From positions 248,001 through 312,000 of the forward strand of contig NZ_CANNGG010000002.1 of assembly GCF_947504135.1 (NCBI RefSeq): DNA of 64,000 bases, read 5' to 3'. The position numbers were made by a program, and so were the translations under genes. Under the pieces are notes generated by a model that made no database searches, had not been told where the DNA came from, and worked only from the letters and a program-made list of their open reading frames with translations. Numbering within the stretch: the stretch's first letter is position 1; each line of letters begins with the position of its first letter. This document shows positions 17,001-25,905 of the stretch, in pieces. This stretch comes from an uncultured Tenacibaculum sp. (GTDB lineage Bacteria > Bacteroidota > Bacteroidia > Flavobacteriales > Flavobacteriaceae).

Positions 17001-18494
17001 TTAAATGTAGATTTTGATTTAAAAGGGAATTCATATGTTGAGTTAGATGCACAAGAATTTATCTTCAAAGATATTATTCTCGAAGACACAAAATACTTAA
17101 CGCAAGGAGATTTATCAGGAAGTATAGCGCATCAAAACTTTAAAGATTGGTTTTTGAACTTTGATATTAATACAAGAAATTTATTAGTATTAGACACACA
17201 AGAAAAAGAAGAGTCTCAATATTATGGAACAGGTTTTTTAGATGGAGAAGCTAAAATTAGAGGACTTACAAGTAATTTGAATATTGATGTAAATGGTAGA
17301 ACAAACAAAGGAACTTTGTTTGTAATCCCTTTAAGTGATGTTAAAACGATAGATAATTATAAGCTAATTCGATTTAAAACAGAAGAAGAAGGAGATGAAA
17401 CCAAAGGAAGAATCATTAAAGATATTAAAGGGTTAGATTTAAACTTAAATTTAGCGGTAACGAAAGATGCTGTTGCGCAAGTAGTAATAGACAAAGTTTC
17501 TGGAAGTGAATTAAAAGGTAGTGGAGAAGGGAATTTATTTATAGATATAGATACCAGAGGTAAGTTTAATATGTTTGGAGATTTTACGGTAGATAATGGT
17601 TTTTATAACTTTAAGTATGCAGGAATTACCAAACCATTTATAGTACAAAAAGGAGGAACGATTTCATGGAATGGAGATCCTTATGATGCAGAATTAGATA
17701 TTACTGCAGTATATCGAACCAAGGCGAATCCAGCACAATTGTTAGATAATATCAATTCCAACCGTAAAATACCTATCGATTTATACACAAAAATTACAGG
17801 AGGTTTATTTAGCTCAACACAAGAGTTCGATATTAAAATACCTAATGCGAATTCAACGGTGACTTCAGAGTTAGAGTTTATTCTGAATGAAAATGATTTA
17901 AATACCAAAATGCAGCATTTTTCATTCTTACTAGCTTTTGGAACATTCTATAATGCAGATGCAATTGGAAATAGTGCAAGTGCAGGAATAGCAGGAACAG
18001 CATCAGGAATTGCCTCGAGTATATTAACAAATATGTTAAATAGTGATGGGAATAAGTTCCAATTAGGAGTAGGGTATACACAAGGAGATAGAAGTGAGGT
18101 AGATAATCTTAACTCAGATGACCAAGTAGATGTTTCTGTTTCTACACAATTAAGCGACAGAGTGTTAGTAAATGGTAAGGTTGGTGTACCAGTAGGAACA
18201 AATACACAAACAAGCGTTGTGGGTGAGGTAAAAGTAGAGGTGTTGTTAAATGAAGAAGGAAACTTAAGAGGTACGGTTTTTAATCGTCAAAATGAAGTGC
18301 AATATTCTACCGAAGAGGAAGGATATACGCAAGGGGTAGGTATTTCTTATCAAGTTAATTTTAATAACTTGCGTCACTTAGGAAGAAAACTAGGGCTGAA
18401 TAAAAAGAAGGAAAAAATAGACACTCTAAAAGATAGTATTCAACCAAAAAGGAAAAAAGGACTGATCAACTTCAAGTCTAAAAAAGAAAAATAA
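14043..18494 (+). CDS. tamB: Translocation/assembly module TamB-like protein (DUF490), non-canonical start
   Basis: Very large inner-membrane-anchored periplasmic bridge protein that helps outer-membrane protein or lipid transport, partner of a BamA-type protein that is not in this window. About 1483 residues: one N-terminal membrane helix, a long series of beta strands, and the conserved C-terminal TamB domain (last 400 residues or so, with NKFQLGVGYTQGDR). Start: in frame there is no ATG, GTG or TTG between the stop at 14028 and a TTG at 14088, yet the codons from 14043 (IKRVGNIIGRILKYTLLFLL) give the basic, membrane-inserting N-terminus expected. ATT 14043 is preceded by AGGGGAAA. If TTG 14088 is used, the protein lacks its positive N-terminus. 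The family call is firm; the start is inferred. Confidence 0.9.
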   Translation: MKRVGNIIGRILKYTLLFLLLLFILLSLPFVQSKIAKQATNWVNKEFNTNIVVKRIDLSWLGKVQLKEIEIRDHHKDTLIFVNKLSTSLSNVKRVLENKVDLGEASLTGVHFYMKTYKGEKNDNMSIFVDSFEDGKPRDSLAAPFILKSEKIELEDLTFKLMDENKNELLQFAAYDGGGELLDFSIVGPDVSAKIKNLYFTENRGINVSNLSTNFTYTKSSMDFAETVLETDNNTKLQAGIKFTYDRKDFVNFNDKVKIKAKFQESTVSVKDLNKLYNEIGGNDFLYVSGGINGVLNNFSANNVRIHSKGGMRIIGDMGFVNSFNTDRGFVFDADLENLTANYYQLRNVLPNLLGKTLPTEFQRLGNFTMNGLVKVTPDQMDATLSVKSEIGTAISDLQLTNIDNIDNAEYTGEIEFKNFDLGVFANDPVLGTVSLKADVNGSGFNVENVNTIIIGKVTSLYFNNYEYKNLLVNGQFQNKKFDGLLNAEDDNFKLNFEGLADFSSEINKFDFIANVDRVDLKKTNLFTRDSIAVLKGNINLNISGNTFDDIVGKATFKNLVYTNQKQSYPFRSFEVNSSVKDSIKTIEVNSEDIVKGELRGKFSFEELLPITQNALGSVYTNYRPHEVAPNQFLDFDFTIYNQIIDIFLPSVSIGSNTRLKGRINSDKNSLKLTFESPEINVYKNIIEGVVLRLDNKNPLYNTHLTANKVNTKYYNIEKLNLLNRTQNDTLFFKSVFKGGKDYAESFNLDFFYTIDELQKSVVGIQKSTLYYRGFDWVVNPNDDKNNKVVFDLKKDDFTISPFVFKSGEQQIGFKGVVKDSTYKNIHANFNKVKLASFLPPVDSLKLNGKLNGKLEYKQEQGKVAPKGNLYIEDFLINDYPQGNLALNVTGDNSYEKYNVNLALENESAKSISATGRVDFSKKRPIIDLEVYLKEYDIAAFSPLGEDVLSKLRGKVTGDFTARGYLGSPDLQGELNFENAGLAFPYLNVDFDLKGNSYVELDAQEFIFKDIILEDTKYLTQGDLSGSIAHQNFKDWFLNFDINTRNLLVLDTQEKEESQYYGTGFLDGEAKIRGLTSNLNIDVNGRTNKGTLFVIPLSDVKTIDNYKLIRFKTEEEGDETKGRIIKDIKGLDLNLNLAVTKDAVAQVVIDKVSGSELKGSGEGNLFIDIDTRGKFNMFGDFTVDNGFYNFKYAGITKPFIVQKGGTISWNGDPYDAELDITAVYRTKANPAQLLDNINSNRKIPIDLYTKITGGLFSSTQEFDIKIPNANSTVTSELEFILNENDLNTKMQHFSFLLAFGTFYNADAIGNSASAGIAGTASGIASSILTNMLNSDGNKFQLGVGYTQGDRSEVDNLNSDDQVDVSVSTQLSDRVLVNGKVGVPVGTNTQTSVVGEVKVEVLLNEEGNLRGTVFNRQNEVQYSTEEEGYTQGVGISYQVNFNNLRHLGRKLGLNKKKEKIDTLKDSIQPKRKKGLINFKSKKEK

Positions 18495-18506
18495 CCAAAC
18501 AATTTT

Positions 18507-19430
18507 ATGAGTAGAACAGTTAAGGATTACGTGGTAATCATATTGAAAGGAATGGCTATGGGAGCTGCTGATGTTGTTCCTGGAGTTTCTGGAGGTACAA
18601 TCGCATTCATTTCAGGGATTTACGAAGAATTATTAGGGTCTATTAGTAACATTAATCTAAAATTATTAAAAACTCTAAAAGAGAAAGGTATAAAAGCAGC
18701 ATGGAAACAAGCTAATGGTAATTTTCTAGCTTCTCTTTTAATAGGGGTTTTTATAAGTATAGTTTCGTTAGCGAAAATAATATCTTGGTTGTTAACGAAT
18801 CATCCAATCTTAGTTTGGTCTTTTTTCTTCGGGTTAGTATTAGCAAGTGTTATTTATATTGCAAAACAAGTAACACAATGGAACGTTTTATCAGGAGTTT
18901 TACTAATTTTAGGAGCAGTTGTGGCATATTACATCACTACTTTAAATCCGTTAGTTTCTGAACACTCTTCTATGTCGTTTATGTTCTTAGCAGGGGCAAT
19001 TGCAATTTGTGCGATGATTTTACCAGGTATTTCAGGATCCTTTATATTAGTGCTTTTAGGAGCGTATAAACCTGTTTTAGCGGCAGTAAACAATCGTGAT
19101 TTAACAACGATAGCAGTTGTAGGGGTTGGAGCAATTATTGGATTGTTATCTTTTTCAAGAGTTTTAAAATATTTGTTTGCTAATTATAAAAACTATACGT
19201 TGGTCGTGTTAACAGGCTTTATCGTTGGTTCATTAAATAAAATTTGGCCATGGAAAAAAGTGTTGACCTATCGTACCAATTCGCACGGTGAACAAGTTCC
19301 GTTTAATGAATTGTCAATATCACCTTTTTCTTATGACGGAAATCCTCAGTTAATGTATTCAGTATTGTTAGCTTTCTTAGGATTTGGACTAATTTTAATG
19401 TTGGAAAAATTAGCGGTAAAAAAGCAATAG
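18507..19430 (+). CDS. DUF368 polytopic membrane protein, PopT-like polyprenyl-phosphate transporter (copy 1)
   Basis: A 307-residue multi-spanning membrane protein of the DUF368 family. Family members named PopT recycle undecaprenyl phosphate across the cytoplasmic membrane. Two inverted motif copies typical of the family are seen: GMAMGAADVVPGVSGGTIAF near the N-terminus and MILPGISGSFILVLLGAY in the middle, each with the PGxSG re-entrant pattern. About eight hydrophobic segments are visible. It begins 12 bases after tamB and is followed by a second copy of the same family. Confidence 0.9.
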   Translation: MSRTVKDYVVIILKGMAMGAADVVPGVSGGTIAFISGIYEELLGSISNINLKLLKTLKEKGIKAAWKQANGNFLASLLIGVFISIVSLAKIISWLLTNHPILVWSFFFGLVLASVIYIAKQVTQWNVLSGVLLILGAVVAYYITTLNPLVSEHSSMSFMFLAGAIAICAMILPGISGSFILVLLGAYKPVLAAVNNRDLTTIAVVGVGAIIGLLSFSRVLKYLFANYKNYTLVVLTGFIVGSLNKIWPWKKVLTYRTNSHGEQVPFNELSISPFSYDGNPQLMYSVLLAFLGFGLILMLEKLAVKKQ

Positions 19431-19463
19431 AAAATAAGTACCTTAGCGTTCTAATCAGATAAT

Positions 19464-20471
19464 ATGTATAGAGAGCGCACGCTACCACAAAAAATCTATC
19501 TTTTTTTAAAAGGCCTAATCATGGGAGGTGCTAATAAAGTGCCTGGGGTTTCAGGTGGTATGGTAGCCTTTGTTATGGGGTTTTATGAAGAGCTTATTTA
19601 TACGTTTCAGAGAATAAATGGTAAGGCTTTTAAACTGCTTTTTAATGGTAGGTTTAAAAGCTTTTCGAATTATACCAATTTACAGTTTTTAGTGTGGGTA
19701 ATGGCGGGGAGTATGTTTAGTTACTTTAGCGTTTCTTTGGTGTTAGATTATTTTCTGAAAAATTACGAGTTATATGTTTGGTCATGGTTTTTCGGAATGA
19801 TTATAGGTTCTATTTATTATATTTCAAAAGACTTTGGTGATTGGAAACCTAAAACTGTTTTAGGGTTAGTTCTTGGAGCTTTAGTGGGTGCTTCCATTAG
19901 TTTTATGACACCAGCAACAGAGAATGATAATTTATGGTTTGTGTTTGTGTGCGGGATTATAGGTGTATCAGGAATGACATTACCAGGCTTGTCAGGATCT
20001 TTTATTTTGATATTGTTAGGAAACTATGTGTTGTTACTAGTTGATAGTGTAAATGTTTTAGGAAACGTAATTACGAACTTAGTTTCGGGTAATTTTGAGG
20101 TGTTACAAGACGAGGTTAAAGTAAGGTACCTAAAAATAATAGCAGTTTTTACAGCAGGTTCAGCATTCGGATTGGTTTCTATTTCACATGTGTTAGGGTA
20201 TGTGTTAAAAAGATGGCATCAGATTGTGACAGCTATTATTATAGGGTTTATTACAGGGTCTCTAGGGGTTGTTTGGCCTTGGAAAAAAACAATATATAAA
20301 ACTGATGGAACTTCTTTTTTGTTAGATCAGAACGGGAATAAGATCATCGAAAATTACCAAAGATTTATTCCTAATTTTAACAATCAAGAAACATGGATTT
20401 CAATAGGATTCATTATTATTGGGATCTCATTAATCTTAATTATTGATTTTTATGACAGAAAAAGAAAATAA
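19464..20471 (+). CDS. DUF368 polytopic membrane protein, PopT-like polyprenyl-phosphate transporter (copy 2)
   Basis: A 335-residue paralogue of the preceding gene. It has the same paired motifs: GLIMGGANKVPGVSGGMVAF and MTLPGLSGSFILILLGNY. Divergence between the two copies is considerable outside the motifs, so this is an old duplication, perhaps giving different polyprenyl substrates or conditions of use. Copy 2 has a longer loop before its last helix (about residues 268-305). Its 3' end overlaps aroE by 20 bases, so these genes are likely coupled. Confidence 0.9.
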   Translation: MYRERTLPQKIYLFLKGLIMGGANKVPGVSGGMVAFVMGFYEELIYTFQRINGKAFKLLFNGRFKSFSNYTNLQFLVWVMAGSMFSYFSVSLVLDYFLKNYELYVWSWFFGMIIGSIYYISKDFGDWKPKTVLGLVLGALVGASISFMTPATENDNLWFVFVCGIIGVSGMTLPGLSGSFILILLGNYVLLLVDSVNVLGNVITNLVSGNFEVLQDEVKVRYLKIIAVFTAGSAFGLVSISHVLGYVLKRWHQIVTAIIIGFITGSLGVVWPWKKTIYKTDGTSFLLDQNGNKIIENYQRFIPNFNNQETWISIGFIIIGISLILIIDFYDRKRK

Positions 20472-21213
20472 GTATTTGTATGCTTTAGTAGGAAGAAATA
20501 TTTCTTACTCATTTTCTCGTGGATACTTTACTGAAAAATTTGAAAAATTAGACTTAGAAGATCATAAGTACATCAATTTTGATATTCAATCAATACATGA
20601 GCTTCCTCAAAAGATAAAAGAAAATAAAAAGAGGTTAAAAGGAATGAATGTTACTATTCCTTATAAGCTTGAAGTATTTAATTTTTTAGATAGGATTGAC
20701 AAAAAAGCATTGAAGGTTGGAGCGGTAAATACTATAAAAATCTCCAAAAAAGGAAGGCTAAAAGGGTATAATACTGATGTATACGGATTTAAAAAATCAC
20801 TAAAACCTTTACTGAAAAAAAATCATAAAAAAGCATTGATTCTAGGAACAGGAGGGGCAGCCAAAGCTGTTACCTATGTGCTTGAAAATTTAGAAATTAA
20901 ATACAAGCAAGTTTCTAGAACACCAGAAGGTAAGAAACAAATTTCTTATAGTGATATAACTGAAGAAATGATGAATTCATATCATCTAATTGTAAATTGT
21001 ACACCGTTAGGTACACATCCGAATGTGGAAAATTGTCCTGATATTCCTTATGAGTTTATTTCAGATAAACATTTGCTATACGATTTAATATACAACCCAG
21101 AAGAAACCACTTTTTTAAAAAAAGGAAAAAATAAAGGAGCAGTCATAAAAAACGGATTAGAAATGCTAGAGCTTCAAGCCGAAAAAGCTTGGAAAATATG
21201 GAATGAAGACTAA
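20452..21213 (+). CDS. aroE: Shikimate dehydrogenase
   Basis: NADPH-dependent reduction of 3-dehydroshikimate to shikimate, upstream of AroC in the same pathway. The 253 residues show the substrate-binding GRNISYSFS, the GMNVTIPYK block with the catalytic lysine, GAVNTI, GYNTDVYGF, and the NADP-binding LILGTGGAAKAV. I use ATG 20452; the longer frame starts at a TTG at 20443 and adds only three residues. The start overlaps the upstream DUF368 gene by 20 bases. Confidence 0.95.
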   Translation: MTEKENKYLYALVGRNISYSFSRGYFTEKFEKLDLEDHKYINFDIQSIHELPQKIKENKKRLKGMNVTIPYKLEVFNFLDRIDKKALKVGAVNTIKISKKGRLKGYNTDVYGFKKSLKPLLKKNHKKALILGTGGAAKAVTYVLENLEIKYKQVSRTPEGKKQISYSDITEEMMNSYHLIVNCTPLGTHPNVENCPDIPYEFISDKHLLYDLIYNPEETTFLKKGKNKGAVIKNGLEMLELQAEKAWKIWNED

Positions 21214-21298
21214 TTCCCTAAAAATGAAAATAAAATTTGCTATTACATTAGAATCCGTATCTTTATAATCTAAATCAAGGAACTTAAACATTGTAGAT

Positions 21299-23143
21299 AT
21301 GTTAGAAAACAACGAAGAAAAAGTGGAAAACCCAATTACAGAAGCGCAAAACGACGCAAGTAAGGAAACTGAAAGTGCAGTTAACGAAGTAGAAAACGAA
21401 GTGGCTAATGAATCTGAAAAAGCAGATGAAAAGCACGAAATTCCAATGCTTGATTACGCTTCGATGGAATTGGAGAAATTGGTTGATGAATTAAAAAAGT
21501 TGCTAAAAAACCATCCAGTTCAACAATTAAAATCAAATGTAGATGCTTTAAAAACAGCGTTTAATTCAAAGTTTGGGGCTTTACTTGCTAAGAAAAAAGA
21601 AGCTTTTTTAGCAGATGGTGGTAATTCTATTGATTTTCAGTTTTCTAGTCCTGTTAAAACAGAGTACAACAAATTACTTGGTGAATATAAAACCAAAAGA
21701 GATACGTATTATTCTCAATTAGAAAAACAACTAAAAGAGAATTTAGAAAGAAGAAATAATTTAATAGAAGAGTTAAAGAATTTAATCGAAAACGCTGACC
21801 CTAAAACGATGTACAATGATTTTCAAGAAATTCAAAATCGTTGGAAGAGTATTGGTCCTGTTCCTAAAACAAAGTATAATGATACTTGGAGAACCTATCA
21901 TCATCACGTAGAGCGTTTTTATGACTTATTACACCTAAATAAAGATTTTAGAGAGCTTGATTTTAAGCATAATTTAGAAGAAAAGCTACGATTAATTGAA
22001 AGAGCAGAGGCTTTAAATGAGATTGAAGATGTAAATGTAGCTTTTAAAGAGTTACAAGAATTACACCGTTTATGGAAGGAAGAAGTAGGACCTGTTGCAA
22101 AAGAAAATAGAGAAGAAGTTTGGGGTAAGTTTAGTGAAGCTACAAAAAAAATACACGATAAACGTCATCAGTACTTTAGAGAGTTAAAATCAAAGTATCA
22201 AGAAATGATTGATGCAAAATTGGCAGTTGCTGCAGAAATAAATGCATACGATACATCAAACAATAAAACACACAACGACTGGCAAAAAAGTATTGTAGAA
22301 ATAGAAAAGCTACGCAAAAAATACTTTGACATAGGAAAGTTACCTTACAGTAAAAGTGAAGCTGTTTGGCAAGAATTTAAAGCAGCTACCAAAAAGTTTA
22401 ACTCAGCAAAAAATGCCTTTTACAAGCATGAAAAAAGTGCACAAAATGAGAACTTAAGAAAGAAAAAGGAATTGGTAGAGCTTGCAGAAAGTTTAAAAGA
22501 TAGTGAAGATTGGAGTGAAACTACCAATACCATGAAACGTATTCAAGCAGATTGGAAAAAAATAGGACACGTACCTAGAAAATTCTCTGATGATATTTGG
22601 AAACGATTCAAAAATGCTTGTAATTACTATTTTGATAGGTTACATGCTCGTAAAAATGAGGAAAATAAAGAGCAATTAGCAGTAGTAGAAGCTAAAAAAG
22701 AGTTTATAGAGCAAATTAAAACTGCTGAGATTTCTACAGAAGAAGATGTTGAAAGAGTGTTAGGAGAGTGGAGAGATTTAGGAGCTTTACCTAGAAACGC
22801 TCGTCATTTAGACGAGAAATTCAACAAGGCGATGGATGCTCATTTAGAAAAATTGGATATGAATAGAGTAGATGTTGAAATGATGAAGTTTAAGAATGTA
22901 GTAGATTCATATTTATCACAAGAAGATTACAGAAAGTTAGATAGCGAGCAGTTCTTTATTCGTAAGAAGATTGATGAAACTGTAAGAGAAATGCAGCAGC
23001 TAGAAAATAATTTAAGCTTTATTTCTAACGCTACAGAAGATAATCCTTTAGTTCAAAATGTACGTAAAGGAATCCAAGATTTCAAAGACCAATTAGATCT
23101 TTGGCAAGAAAAGCTAGATTACTTAAAAAGATTAGATTACTAA
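21299..23143 (+). CDS. DUF349 repeat protein
   Basis: A 614-residue, highly charged, mostly helical cytoplasmic protein made of about five to six DUF349 repeats, each with a pattern like WKxIGxVPR/K followed by a helix with W..FK (seen at RWKSIGPVPKTKYNDTW, LWKEEVGPVAKENREEVW, DWKKIGHVPRKFSDDIW and EWRDLGALPRNARHL). The first 45 residues are acidic and disordered. The function of the family is not established. It stands 85 bases after aroE and ends at a strong terminator. Confidence 0.9.
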   Translation: MLENNEEKVENPITEAQNDASKETESAVNEVENEVANESEKADEKHEIPMLDYASMELEKLVDELKKLLKNHPVQQLKSNVDALKTAFNSKFGALLAKKKEAFLADGGNSIDFQFSSPVKTEYNKLLGEYKTKRDTYYSQLEKQLKENLERRNNLIEELKNLIENADPKTMYNDFQEIQNRWKSIGPVPKTKYNDTWRTYHHHVERFYDLLHLNKDFRELDFKHNLEEKLRLIERAEALNEIEDVNVAFKELQELHRLWKEEVGPVAKENREEVWGKFSEATKKIHDKRHQYFRELKSKYQEMIDAKLAVAAEINAYDTSNNKTHNDWQKSIVEIEKLRKKYFDIGKLPYSKSEAVWQEFKAATKKFNSAKNAFYKHEKSAQNENLRKKKELVELAESLKDSEDWSETTNTMKRIQADWKKIGHVPRKFSDDIWKRFKNACNYYFDRLHARKNEENKEQLAVVEAKKEFIEQIKTAEISTEEDVERVLGEWRDLGALPRNARHLDEKFNKAMDAHLEKLDMNRVDVEMMKFKNVVDSYLSQEDYRKLDSEQFFIRKKIDETVREMQQLENNLSFISNATEDNPLVQNVRKGIQDFKDQLDLWQEKLDYLKRLDY

Positions 23144-23164
23144 TCAGATGTAATTTTACAAAAC

Positions 23165-23199
23165 AAAAAAACTCGAATCAATTTGATTCGAGTTTTTTT
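23165..23199. terminator. Bidirectional terminator between DUF349 gene and M1 peptidase
   Basis: A 15-bp stem (AAAAACTCGAATCA with TGATTCGAGTTTTT) around ATT, flanked by A- and T-runs, between converging genes. Confidence 0.9.
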
Positions 23200-23216
23200 G
23201 TTTTGAATAACTGTTG

Positions 23217-24887
23217 TTAAACAGGTTTAGAATACACATAAAAGCTTTCATCAACTTCAATGGAAGTTCCTTTAATCGTTTTTGTTTGCCAGTCTTCTGT
23301 CGGATATAATAATTCAGACTTTCCGTTAATTGTTATTCGTAAAGGCATGTTGAATCCTTTAACAACATTAGTCCAACGATATTTTAACTTGTTATTCTCA
23401 ATATGATATTCAAATTCAGGGATATCAACCGTACGTAAGTATTGGTCAAAAATTTTACTTAAATCAATTCCTGATTTTTCAATCATATATTTTTCAATTT
23501 CTTGAGTGGTAACTGTTTGATGATAAAAATCAGCGTTTAATCCGCGTAAAATTTGTCGCCATTTTTCATCGTTATTTACTAGTTGACGAATGGTGTGCAA
23601 CATGTTAGCTCCTTTGTAATACATGTCTCCAGAACCTTCGTTATTAACATCATATTGTCCTATAATTGGTTTGTCATTTTGAATAGCATCACGAGTTCCT
23701 ATAACATATTCAGCAGACGCTTTTTTTCCGTAGTAATAATCTAAAAATAAGTTTTCAGAATAAGCTGTAAAGCTTTCATGAATCCACATATCAGCAATAT
23801 CTACATTCGTAATATTGTTAGCAAACCATTCATGACCAGCTTCGTGAATAATAATAAAGTCGAATTTTAACCCCCAACCAGTTCCGGATAAATCTCTACC
23901 TAAATACCCGTTTTTATATTGATTTCCATAAGTAACAGAACTTTGATGTTCCATTCCTAAATAAGGAACTTCTACTAGTTTAAAACCATCTTCATAAAAA
24001 GGATATTTTCCAAACCAATGTTCAAATGCTTTCATCATTTTAGGAGCATCTTTAAATTGCTTTTTGGCTTTTTTAAGATTGTCACGTAACACATAATAAT
24101 TCATGTCTAATTCTCCATCTTCACCTTTATATTTTTCAGAAAAATGTACATAATCTCCAATATTAACATTTACTCCGTAGTTGTTGATTGGATTATCAAC
24201 AAACCAATGGTAGGTAGTCGTGTTGTCATTATGTTGTTCTATTTTTCGTAGGCGTCCATTAGAAACATCCATTAAATTTTTAGGTACACGAACACTAATC
24301 GCCATACTATCTACTTCGTCATACATATGGTCTTTATTAGGCCACCAAACACTGGCACCTAATCCTTGACAAGAAGTAGCAACAAAGTGATTTCCATTAC
24401 TGTCTTTTTCCCATGAAAAACCACCATCCCAAGGAGCTCTGATAGCTTCTTTAGGTTTTCCTTCATAATATACATCAACAGAATTTACAGTTCCTTTCTT
24501 TTGAGGAGATTGTAGTTGAATAAAATGCGCATTTCCTTCAGAAATAACTTGTAGTTCTTTATTGTTTTGAGTCGCTTTGGTAATTTTTAAAGGAGATTGT
24601 AAATCTATTTGTAAAACCTGATGAGGTTTTAAAACTTTATATTGTACTGTATTTTTTCCTTTAATAAACTTTTTGTCAGGGTTAACAGTTACATTAAGAT
24701 GGTAATATGTTAAATCCCACCAAGATCTTTCAGGAGTAATAGAACCACGTAAAGAATCTTGACGTGTAAACGTCTCACTTTTTGAAAATAACGATGTGCT
24801 TTTTTGAGCGCTTGAAGAAGAACATCCAGCAATTAAAATTGCTAAAGATGTCATAAAAACAGATAAAGAAAATGTTTTTTTATACAT
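23217..24887 (-). CDS. M1-family zinc metallopeptidase, lipoprotein
   Basis: Cell-envelope aminopeptidase of the gluzincin M1 family, 556 residues. A lipoprotein signal (MTSLAILIAGC) puts the lipidated Cys at residue 22. The aminopeptidase N-like beta domain comes first, then the catalytic domain with GMEHQS (exopeptidase motif) and HEAGHEWFANN, with the third zinc ligand Glu 18 residues later in WIHESFTAYSE. All catalytic residues are present. The open frame extends upstream to 24998, but that overlaps the divergent SDR gene; ATG 24887 gives a clean lipoprotein signal. No extra C-terminal ERAP-like domain is present. Confidence 0.94.
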   Translation of the reverse strand: MYKKTFSLSVFMTSLAILIAGCSSSSAQKSTSLFSKSETFTRQDSLRGSITPERSWWDLTYYHLNVTVNPDKKFIKGKNTVQYKVLKPHQVLQIDLQSPLKITKATQNNKELQVISEGNAHFIQLQSPQKKGTVNSVDVYYEGKPKEAIRAPWDGGFSWEKDSNGNHFVATSCQGLGASVWWPNKDHMYDEVDSMAISVRVPKNLMDVSNGRLRKIEQHNDNTTTYHWFVDNPINNYGVNVNIGDYVHFSEKYKGEDGELDMNYYVLRDNLKKAKKQFKDAPKMMKAFEHWFGKYPFYEDGFKLVEVPYLGMEHQSSVTYGNQYKNGYLGRDLSGTGWGLKFDFIIIHEAGHEWFANNITNVDIADMWIHESFTAYSENLFLDYYYGKKASAEYVIGTRDAIQNDKPIIGQYDVNNEGSGDMYYKGANMLHTIRQLVNNDEKWRQILRGLNADFYHQTVTTQEIEKYMIEKSGIDLSKIFDQYLRTVDIPEFEYHIENNKLKYRWTNVVKGFNMPLRITINGKSELLYPTEDWQTKTIKGTSIEVDESFYVYSKPV

Positions 24888-24978
24888 AGTATTTGTTCTT
24901 GAAAGATAAAACGCTAAGATAAGTTTTAAAGTTTTTTTATTGAAGTTAACTTTAAGATATTTGCTTAAAATAAGAACA

Positions 24979-25779
24979 ATGTCGAAAACAGTTTTCATTA
25001 CAGGAGCTTCTTCAGGGATAGGGAAATCAATAGCTACCTATTTACACGATAGAGGGTTTAAAGTTTACGGAACAAGTAGAAATCCACAAAAAGTAACTAC
25101 TCCATTTCAAATGGTAGCATTAGATGTAACCAATCAAGAGTCTATTAAGAAAGCTGTAGAAGAAGTAATCACTGCTGAAGGAAAGATTGATGTGTTGATA
25201 AACAATGCAGGAAAAGGAATTACTGGTCCAATTGAGGATACACCTACACAAGAAATGAAAGATAATTTTAATACAAATTTTTTTGGGGTAATTGATGTTG
25301 TTAAAGAGGTGTTACCTCACATGAGAAAACAGCAATCGGGAACGATTATCAATACAACTTCAATCGCGGGGTATATGGGATTGCCTTTTAGAGGAATTTA
25401 TTCTGCAAGTAAAGGGGCGTTAGAGTTGGTAACAGAAGCGTTAAGTATGGAGGTGAAAAGTTTCGGTATCAAGGTTGTTAATGTAGCTCCAGGAGATTTT
25501 GCTACGAATATTGCTGCAGGAAGGTATCATACACCTGTTTTTGAAAACTCTGCTTACAAAGAAAAATATGCTGAAAACTTAGCCTTGATGGATGCTCATG
25601 TTGATTTAGGAGCAGACCCAATACTAATGGCAGAGGCAATCTATAAAATAATTCAAAACAAGAATCCTAAAATTCACTATAAAGTAGGAGGGTTTATGGA
25701 GAAATTTTCAATTGTGTTAAAAAGAATATTACCTGATAAAGTTTATGAAAAACTACTAATGAATCATTATAAATTGTAA
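24979..25779 (+). CDS. Short-chain dehydrogenase/reductase (SDR)
   Basis: Classical SDR oxidoreductase of 266 residues; substrate unknown. NAD(P)-binding TGASSGIG (residues 8-15), NNAGKG, catalytic Ser (TTSIAGYMG) and YSASKGALE with the catalytic Tyr and Lys are intact. The C-terminal stretch after residue 200 resembles long-chain alcohol or ketone-type SDRs. ATG 24979 is preferred to a longer frame from 24940 because it places the TGxxxGIG motif at the usual position. It is divergent from the M1 peptidase gene. Confidence 0.93.
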   Translation: MSKTVFITGASSGIGKSIATYLHDRGFKVYGTSRNPQKVTTPFQMVALDVTNQESIKKAVEEVITAEGKIDVLINNAGKGITGPIEDTPTQEMKDNFNTNFFGVIDVVKEVLPHMRKQQSGTIINTTSIAGYMGLPFRGIYSASKGALELVTEALSMEVKSFGIKVVNVAPGDFATNIAAGRYHTPVFENSAYKEKYAENLALMDAHVDLGADPILMAEAIYKIIQNKNPKIHYKVGGFMEKFSIVLKRILPDKVYEKLLMNHYKL

Positions 25780-25813
25780 ATTCGCAAAAGATTTGTAATT
25801 AAAGAAAATTACG

Positions 25814-25833
25814 GTGTAAAATGTTGTTTTACA
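25814..25833. other. Inverted repeat upstream of fsa
   Basis: Perfect 7-base arms TGTAAAA and TTTTACA around TGTTG, about 75 bases before the fsa start. A second small one, GAGAG...CTCTC, follows at about 25846. Could be operator-like or leader structure; no T-run. Confidence 0.35.
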
Positions 25834-25905
25834 TGTTGTTTTGTAGAGAGTTGAGCTCTCGGAAAAAATTAAGGATTAGAACACAACTACATAATAAATA
25901 TACAG

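Noticed and set aside
24888..24998. Longer start of the M1 peptidase
   Set aside because: It overlaps the divergent SDR gene and spoils a clear lipoprotein signal.
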